From: Prorocentrum cordatum
Taxonomy: Eukaryota > Sar > Dinophyceae > Prorocentrales > Prorocentraceae
Reading direction: 5' to 3'
Length of the DNA stretch: 35,000 bases
Assembly (NCBI GenBank): GCA_963575745.1
Contig: CAUYUJ010015693.1
Coordinates: 241,932-276,931, forward strand
The notes beneath the pieces were generated by a model that was given only the letters and a program-made list of their open reading frames with translations, was not told the DNA's origin and ran no database searches. Numbering within the stretch: the first letter of the stretch is position 1; the number at the start of each line of letters is the position of its first letter. A program made the position numbers and the translations under genes. Below, piece after piece: positions 28,700 to 35,000 of this stretch.

Positions 28700-30460
28700 G
28701 TTGAATGCCTAAACGTGGAGTGATTTGTCGTGGCGCGCCTCGTTGCGGCGTGCTTCGCCATGAGAGCTTCGTGGGGCTGCTTCGACGTCTGGTTTCCTCG
28801 GCCTCGCGGGCTGTTCGCGAAGTCCATTCATCCTCGCGGGGGGGGCTCGCAGTGCTCGCGGGGCTCTTTCTCTGGCGGCTCGGGCACGTCTTCATGTCGG
28901 CGCTCGGGCCAACGCTGGTTTCGAAGTGTTCAACTCGCGGAAGTCTCCGTCGTGCGTTCGCGGAAGGGGTTCTCGGAGGTCTGCTCCGTTGCGGCGCGTT
29001 CCGCGGGCGCGGCGTTTCATCGTCGAGGCGCGCTTCGCTGCCGACGCGTCGAGGAGGCGCGCCCCGCACTCCCGGCGTGCTTCGCGGGGGCGCGCTTCAA
29101 CGTCGAAGCGCGCCTGGCGGATGTGCGCTTCGTTCGCAGTGGGAGCGGGCTGAGTCGCGGGGGCGAAACTACTCGGGGCGGCGCGGCTCATCGAGCCGCG
29201 CTTCGCGGAGGCGCCCCTCACGGCGGCGCGCCTAGAGGAGGCGCGCTTCATGGGGGCTCGCGTCGCGGCGGCGCGCGTCGCGGAGGCGCGCGTCATCGGC
29301 GAGGCGCGCTTCGCGGTGGCGCGCGTCGCGCGCGGCCGTGCGCCGCGGCGGCAGGCTCCATCGCGAGGCGCGCTTCATTGGGGAGGCCCGTTTCACGGGG
29401 CCTTTTTCATCGTGGAGACGTGCTTCGCGGAGGTGGATTCATCGGCGTGTCCCGTCTCTCTTGGGCGATGGCGTCTGCGGGTCGTCGTGTCCATGGCTCC
29501 TGGGGCCACTGCTGCCTGGCTGGCGTCGACTTCGCGTCTGAGGGTGCGAGGTCCACGTCGGCGTCGTATTTCCGGGGCGCACGCATGTGCATCACCGCCG
29601 CGGGCTGGTTTTTTTGTCATAGGGGTTGATCGGGATATTGTTTCGGTGGTGGGTTGCAGAGTGCGTCAGATCTGGCGGCAACGTCGCGTCGCGTGCGCCG
29701 CTTCATTTGGGCTCGCGGTTGCGCGCGCAAAAAAATAACGCATTCACGTGGTGTATATTTCGGGGTGGCGCATGACATTCCCGGGGTGGTCCATCGTTTT
29801 AAAGCGCCACCACCGCGCTGCCAGTGGGTGCAAGGGGGCCATTATTCGCGACCGAGTGCGACCGCCATCTGCGCGCGTGACTACGTGGCAAGTGCTTGCT
29901 CTTGGCGGGGGCAGGCAGCGGCGCCCCTGTTAGGGTGGTCGCGCGCAGCATTCTTCCCTCTCCTGTGGCCGCCTGTTGGTGGCGTATGCACTGGTGCCTC
30001 GCGCCGCGTCTGCGGCGGCAGCGGCGGCTGCGCCGGGGTGCCGCCTTTGCGGCCGGAGGCGGCGATGGGCCGCGCCCTCGGCGGCGAAGCGGGCCCCGCT
30101 GTCGCGCGCCTCGGGGGGGCGCGCTTTAACGCGGGGGCGTGCTTCGTTGGGGGGGCGCGGCTGGTAGTGGGACTTGCTTCGTACTGCAGGCGCGCTTCGT
30201 AGCTGCGCGCGCCGCGGGGGTCCTCTCCGCGATCTCGAAGGCGCGCAACATCGCTGGGGCGTGTTTCACGGAGGCGTGCTTCGCGGAGGTGCGCTTCATC
30301 ATCCAGGCGCGCGTCGCGGAGGCGTGCTTCGTCGTCGAATTCGACCGCGCAGCGCGCGACGCCACCCCGCCTGTGGCACGCCGTTCTGGATGTTTGTGGC
30401 CTCGCTTCGCTGTCCTTCGCGCGGTGCTTCCTGGCCGACGACGGCATGATGGCGATGTGC
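28700..30460. repeat. Degenerate GCGCGCTTCGCGGAGG-type repeat field
   Basis: Units of roughly 15-20 bp (gcgcgcttcgcggaggc, gcgcgcgtcgcgg, gcgtgcttcgcgg), dense at 29020-29440 and 30110-30340 and thinner elsewhere. An interval at about 29620-29900 is non-repetitive with nothing recognised. Frames across it are Arg/Ala/Gly-rich artefacts. Confidence 0.75.
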
Positions 30461-30837
30461 TGGGCAGTCGGAGGTCGTCGTGACTTCGACGTGCTGGATG
30501 GGGCTACTTAATTGTCAACGCGGTCAGGTTGTTCCGTCAGTTCGCCGCATTTCTGGGCGGTGTCGCCTTGCGGCGCGAGGGCTGCTGCTTCGCCGAACTT
30601 GCGGGCTCCTTGTCACGCGGGGCACGGGGTGAGTTTGCCTGGTGTTGGGATGGTGAGTTGCCCAATCCTTGCGAGCTCGTTCATGCAGGCCGTCAGACTT
30701 TCGAGCTCGGCGCGAGCTTTCGACGCCTCGCGTGGTTTCGGAGGTGCCGGGTCGGACCTGGCCCGCGCGCGCGCGTTTTGATGTGTTCGTCAGGCTCGGG
30801 TCCGGCGCGGCGGCGGCGTGGCGCGAGGCTACCAGAG
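30461..30837. other. No recognised gene
   Basis: GC-rich non-tandem sequence between the GCGCGC repeat field and the composite minisatellite. Frames are open on both strands without domains. Confidence 0.3.
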
Positions 30838-31736
30838 TCGGAGGTTGGGGGGTGAGATCGCAGAGGAACGGAGACCCCACACCCGGAAATCGCTTCGTTT
30901 CGTTCGTGTCGCGCGTGCGGGCGAGGCGCAGCTGAGTGGGCGCGCGAGAGGACTGAACCCGCCGTTGCTAGGGCGAAGTCAAGACAAATGATTCTCCCCG
31001 GCCCGCCCGTCCAGCAGTGGCTCGCGGTGTCCCGCGGTGTCCCGTGGTGTCCTGTGGTGTCCGCCGTTGCTAGGGCGAAGTCAAGACCAATGATTATCCC
31101 CCTCCCGCCCGTCCGGCGGTGGCTCGCGGTGTCCCGCGGTGTCCCGTGGTGTCCCGCGGTGTCCCGTGGTGCCCCGTTGAGGGAGATCGGTAGTGAGCCC
31201 GATAGTGATATCGATCGTGAGATCGGTATTGAGATGGATACTGAAGTCGACGTGGTGCCCCGAGGTGTCCCGTGGTGCCCCTCGGTGTCCCAAAAAGTCA
31301 GATCGATAATGAGATCGATCGTGAGATCGACAGGTGTCCCGAAGTGTCCTGTGGTGTCCCGTGGTGTCCCGTTGAGTGATATCGATAGTGAGAGATCGAT
31401 ACTGAGATTGATGTGGTGCCCCGAGGTGTCCCGTGGTGTCTCAAAAAGTGAGATCGGTAGTAAGATCGAAAGTGAGATCGACAGGTGTCCCGTGGTGTCC
31501 CGCGGTGTCCCGTTGAATGATATCGACAAAGAGATCGATAGTGAGCCCGATAGTGAGATCGAGAGGTGTCCCGCGGTGTCCCGTGGTGTCCCGTGGTGTC
31601 CCGTAGTGTCTATGGTGTCCCGTTGAGTGAGATCGATAGTGAGATAGATAGCGGGACCGATAGTGAGATCGAGAGGTGTCCCGCGGTGTCCCGTGGTGTC
31701 CCGCCGTGGCCCGTGGTGGCCCGTGGTGTCCCAGAA
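30838..31736 (+). repeat. Composite GTGTCCC / GATCGATA minisatellite repeat, copy 2
   Basis: It repeats the order of 206-1280: the leader GGAGGTTGGGGGGTGAGATCG, then 'cgtttcgttcgtgtc' and 'gaggactgaacccgccgtt'. Two ~105-bp units follow, then alternating GTGTCCCGTG and GATCGATA blocks. Leader similarity to copy 1 is high, while unit numbers differ. Confidence 0.9.
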
Positions 31737-31744
31737 AATGGGAA

Positions 31745-32070
31745 CATGCGCGCATCGAGACTAGGCGTCACGTCTCCCCAGAGGTGTTGTCACGTGCGCA
31801 ACTATCGCCATTTTTGCATGCCTTGGGTAGGCCCAGCGCCGTGATGTGATATTCGCATCCGGACTTGACCGCGCGGTTCCGTGGAGGTGTTGCCACCTGC
31901 GCAACTGACTGGATGAGTTTCGTGGGCTCCTCGGAAGCCCAGCGCGGTAGCGCCACGCGCACATCCGGACTAGATCGCGCGGCTCCCTGGGAGCCTGGGG
32001 GTGCTGCCACCCGCGCATCCGTCACCTCTTTTGTGGGCTCCTAGCAGGCTCAGCGCCCTGATGTCGCACG
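31745..32070 (+). repeat. ~105-bp satellite, three units, related to 24290-25330
   Basis: Each unit has 'cgcgcggctccctggg', 'gctgccacc.gcgcaac', 'tttcgtgggctcc' and 'gcccagcgc'. These are the landmarks of the 98-bp satellite in diverged form. A single related unit is at about 32425-32495. Confidence 0.7.
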
Positions 32071-32545
32071 CATGACACCACAGCGCCGAGAGATACTAGG
32101 GTTGTGCAGCATTTAACATATTCCTGCGACTCTTCGACCGCATAAACCCCCTCTCTCATGTAGCTGTCACAACACATTCCGTTCGTTGTTACTTTACCAT
32201 TCGCATAAAATGCTTGTTGCGGATGGGCTGGGCACGTCGCAAAGTGAGTTGACTGAGTTGGTGGACGGGGGTCGGTATTGACCTTGGTTCGGGGCCAGTC
32301 GATTAGGTGATGATTTCTTCAGGAGCAATGATAAATCGCTCCCTGGAGGGGAAGCAGGGTGCTGGAAGTGTGTTGGACGAAGTCCCACGTACGCCGTAAA
32401 GTGTTGGTGGGATTATTACCACGCTCCCTGGGAGCTACCATCTGCGCAACTGTCGGCGGTTTCGTGAACACCTGAAGGTTCCAGTGGAGTGCGGTGCCGT
32501 TCGAATCGAAAACAAACTGACCCATCTTGTGGCCATCTAGGAGTA
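32071..32545. other. Mostly non-repetitive, nothing recognised
   Basis: A moderately AT-rich stretch inside the proposed long intron. It holds one satellite-like unit (32425-32495). No coding or RNA feature is recognised. Confidence 0.35.
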
Positions 32546-32825
32546 GCTTTGGGGGCTTTTGGGCCGTCTCGATGCCTCCCAAGGTCATGTCGGGACCGCT
32601 GAGGCAACCTTCGGGCTATATTGGGAGATGTTGAGCCTATCTGGGGCCTCTGGGGCCCATCTTGGGTGCATGTTGGTGGCTGTTGGGGCTGGGCCATCCT
32701 GGGCGAACTGGGCGGTACCAGGTTCCTTGGAACGATTCGGGGGCGTTGGGGGCTGTCCTGCAGACATTCTGCGGCGTCTTGGGGTACAGCATCGCACAGG
32801 AAAGGGAAACTGAACACCGTATGGT

Positions 32826-32841
32826 GATTTCTTTCTTTCTT

Positions 32842-32876
<35 letters not shown>

Positions 32877-32960
32877 TGCTCTTTCTCTTTCTTTCTTATT
32901 CTCTCTCTCTCTCTCTTTCTCTCGCTTTTTTTTGTTCTCTCTCTCTCTCTCTCTGGCGCG
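32826..32960. repeat. TTTC/CT microsatellite
   Basis: Pure pyrimidine on the plus strand for most of 135 bp. Arg/Glu/Lys frames on minus are artefacts. Confidence 0.95.
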
Positions 32961-33083
32961 TCTTTTTGCGCTCCTGGGCAACACTCGATGCACACCGGAG
33001 CCGTATTTGGCCGTGTCAGGCTCACGAGGTGCAGATGGGCTCTTGCGTGATGGTGATGATTGCGATTGTGATGTGTGGTGGTA

Positions 33084-33259
33084 CAGTCGGGGCCCTGAAG
33101 AAGGAACGCTTTTTGTTGGGGAGGGGCTCCGCGTTCCTTAAGTGTTTCGCAGCTTGCCTTTGGTTTTGCTTAGGGTTTCGATCGGAAATCGAAGTTTAAC
33201 TTATGGAGAAAAGGGGCCTCGTTCCTTATTTAGGGTTCCTTAGGTCAACGCCCCGACTG
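33084..33259 (+). mobile_element. CAGTCGGGGC TIR element, copy 2 (TA duplication)
   Basis: Ends CAGTCGGGGC and GCCCCGACTG form a perfect 10-bp TIR, flanked by TA on both sides (33082-33083 and 33260-33261). It is the close relative of 21937-22116, including 'gaggggctccgcgttcc', 'tcgttccttat' and 'agggttccttaggtcaacg'. It lies within the proposed long intron, about 640 bp before the second RING exon. Confidence 0.88.
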
Positions 33260-33409
33260 TATTTCTGCCTGCGCGCATGCGTGTCAAGACGCGAGGAGGT
33301 GGGATACCTCCTTCCTCCGTGGGGCCCAGCGAGACCGCTCGGAGGCCTGAAGCGGCCAAGTACTGCCCGCAGTGCTCTTCCATGGCGGGAGGAAGTTAAA
33401 GTCCTGGGT

Positions 33410-33702
33410 CCTCCCTCCTCCTCTTCCTCCTCCTCGTCCCCCACCCCTTTCCCTTATGAGTAATTCCTCCCTGCTGCACCCCCAGACGTGTGCCTTTTGC
33501 ATCAACGATGGCGTCCACGGTGCCTGCGCGCCTCGACCCATGACGGCTACGGCTGCCAGCCTTCCGACACGATGGATCTGTCAGCGGCGGGCCGGCGCGC
33601 GTCGAGGCAGCATCGATCCGTTGCCTGCTGGTGCCATCCAGGAATCCTCCTGAACCCTCCTCCTCCTCCTCCTCCTCCTCCTCCTCCTCCTCCTCCTCCT
33701 CT
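33410..33702. repeat. CCT tracts flanking a short non-repetitive stretch
   Basis: A short CCT run at 33410-33443 and a purer one at 33656-33702 (CCT microsatellite 5, pyrimidines on plus). The sequence between them contains no recognised exon. Confidence 0.85.
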
Positions 33703-33902
33703 GGCGCCTGTATGGGAATCCGGGAAGGCCCGAGCGGCCAGGAGGCTGAAGGCTGCTGCTCGCCCTCGGGTTTTTATCGGTCTCTGCCCCGCCCCGCCCC
33801 CACCCTCTCCTGGCAGACAGAAGAGAGACACGATTGGCAAGACAAGAGAGCACGAGACAGCGCAAAGGCAACGAGACGGCAGCCCAGCAAGACATTTCAC
33901 AG

Positions 33903-34115
33903 TCTTGCGCCCCCAATGCGGCCGGCGGACCTTGCAGCCACTGCCTTCACAGCATCTGCGCGGCTCGTTGGATGTCGCAGAACCAGCGCCACACTTGCCC
34001 AGTTTGCATTCAACCTGTGACGGGCCGCCTCACACTATTGATTCGACACGCTCTGCGTCAACTTCCCGACGCTTTTAGTACGAGCTCGATATGGTTCCGA
34101 GACGGGCTGGGTTGA
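33903..34115 (+). CDS. RING-H2 second half, probable 3' exon of the PDZ-RING gene
   Basis: After a pyrimidine/A-rich stretch and a 'tttcacag' acceptor ending at 33902, the frame reads SCAPNAAGG and then PCSHCLHSICAARWM and HTCPVC. This supplies RING ligands Cys (33933), His (33939), His (33948), Cys (33957), Cys (33996) and Cys (34005), with the conserved Trp (33969) and the Pro between the last pair. Its spacing is C-x-H-x2-H-x2-C...C-x2-C, exactly what is missing from the exon at 22138-22851. The frame stops at 34113-34115. A GT at 34017 could be a further donor, so the C-terminus is uncertain. Confidence 0.6.
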   Translation, partial: SCAPNAAGGPCSHCLHSICAARWMSQNQRHTCPVCIQPVTGRLTLLIRHALRQLPDAFSTSSIWFRDGLG

Positions 34116-34430
34116 GCACGTGCCGAACGAAGCTCAATACGGCCCCGCAGTTCGAAAAATCATAAAAACATAGTTCCCCAGGTTTCCTGAAACTTATCAA
34201 ATACACAATACCTTCTCTATATACCCTACCCACACCCTATGTTTCCCCAAACTGCCAAATATGTATTTTTTTGGTTTAATAGTTCGGCTTAGTTATTACC
34301 TAACAGCGAAGACTGATAGGTTTCTAGTGGGATCAAAAGAGAGCAGCAGATCACTCCACAGGGGGGTCCGGGCAGGTGTTGGGAGTTGCCGGGCGGCATG
34401 TGCCGGGCTCGTTTTTCACCAACAGTCACA
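34116..34430. other. AT-rich 3' flank or intron
   Basis: Noticeably AT-richer than the rest of the window, with two diverged copies of 'ctatgtttcccca.g/aact' type sequence (about 34168 and 34228). No polyadenylation signal can be assigned; dinoflagellates often lack a canonical one. Confidence 0.35.
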
Positions 34431-34920
34431 CACTTCGTGCTCTTCGACTTCCCAGAACTCCATTCCCAGGCCACATTCTCAATACCCGGATGCAACAGTC
34501 ACACACTTCGTGCTCTTCGAGATCCCAGAACTCCATTCCCCGGCCACATTCTGGAGGGCCGGATGCAACAGTCACACACTTCGTGCTCTTCGAGTTCCCA
34601 GAACTCCATTCCCGGGCCACATTCTGGATGCCCGGAGCCAACTGTAGGCCACTTCGTGCTCTTCGAGTTCCCAGAACTCCATTCCCGGGCCACATTTTGA
34701 ATGCCCGGAGCCAACTGTAGGCCACTTCGTGCTCTTCGAGTTCCCAGAACTCCATTCCCGGGCCACATTTTGAATGCCCGGAGCCAACTGTAGGCCACTT
34801 CGTGCTCTTCGAGTTCCCAGAACTCCATTCCCGGGCCACATTTTGAATGCCCGTAGCCAACTGTAGGCAACTTCGTGCTCTTCGACTTCCCAGAACTCCC
34901 ATTCCTGGGCCACATTTTCA
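34431..34920 (+). repeat. 73-bp tandem repeat, seven units
   Basis: 'cacttcgtgctcttcgag' starts at 34431, 34504, 34577, 34650, 34723, 34796 and (as 'caacttcg') 34869, always 73 bp apart. Each unit contains 'cccagaactccattcc', 'gggccacat' and 'tgcccgg'. The first three units have 'tgcaacagtcacac' where later ones have 'agccaactgtaggc'. Confidence 0.98.
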
Positions 34921-34929
34921 GCAGGGGCA

Positions 34930-35000
34930 AGAGCACGACGAGGAGGAGGACGAGCAAGACCAGGAGGACGAGGACGAGCAGGAGCAGGACGAGGAGCAGG
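34930..35000. repeat. GAGGACGAGCAGG purine-rich microsatellite
   Basis: Irregular AGG/ACG/AGC triplets running off the window edge. Confidence 0.85.

Noticed and set aside
33372-33653. Cys-containing frame (TCAFCINDGVHGAC) near the RING exon
   Set aside because: Its spacing does not fit a RING half and the frame crosses low-complexity sequence, so it is probably chance.
34431-34920. Possible CRISPR-like array
   Set aside because: Units are contiguous 73-bp tandems without unique spacers, and the setting is eukaryotic.
1-35000. tRNA, 5S rRNA, snRNA and spliced-leader genes or relics
   Set aside because: Scanning by eye found no T-loop/acceptor combination, 5S box or complete dinoflagellate spliced-leader sequence. 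A covariance-model search could still find one.

Overview
The window reads as nuclear DNA of a core dinoflagellate (Prorocentrum-, Polarella- or Symbiodinium-like; the genus is inference). It is GC-rich, almost free of long conserved reading frames, and crowded with microsatellites, minisatellites and short elements with terminal inverted repeats (TIRs). Two reading-frame fragments carry domain styles common in dinoflagellate proteomes: a PDZ-like domain of the 'IPEWNRQN...LRPGH' type and a 'QGLANAAWAFARL' helical-repeat motif. No prokaryotic operon, CRISPR array, rRNA, tRNA or complete spliced-leader sequence was recognised.

Layout. 1-3.6 kb: a composite GATC/GTGTCCC minisatellite and a tandem segmental duplication. 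3.6-9.7 kb: CCT microsatellites, several foldback or TIR elements, a 1.2-kb AGCTA satellite, a perfect 37-bp-arm palindrome and a nested inverted-repeat element. 9.7-14.8 kb: two copies of one TIR element with 5-bp target duplications, a 0.7-kb TCG microsatellite, and a 14-bp minisatellite present in both orientations. 14.8-18.7 kb: the least repetitive part. It has weak exon candidates, and one of them (about 16.07-16.46 kb) is interrupted by a TIR element that could be spliced out as an introner. 18.7-21.6 kb: an inverted copy of the composite minisatellite, a putative minus-strand helical-repeat exon and a large CCT tract. 21.7-22.9 kb: the best gene signal, a PDZ-like domain followed by the first Cys pair of a RING finger, starting 22 bp after a TA-flanked TIR element. 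22.9-33.9 kb: mostly satellites (35-, 98- and 18-bp units), further TIR elements and another composite-minisatellite copy. 33.9-34.1 kb: the missing second half of a RING-H2 finger. 34.4-35 kb: seven copies of an exact 73-bp tandem repeat.

How it fits together. The most economical model is one plus-strand gene for a PDZ-RING protein (a probable E3 ubiquitin ligase) whose RING domain is split across an intron of about 11 kb made almost entirely of repeats. The second theme is the diversity of short non-autonomous elements: at least seven TIR families occur in 35 kb, several with visible target-site duplications. One lies beside the gene start and one inside a possible exon, which fits transposon-driven intron gain. 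Gene calls are partial and their splice junctions are inferred. Most repeat calls are read directly from the sequence.
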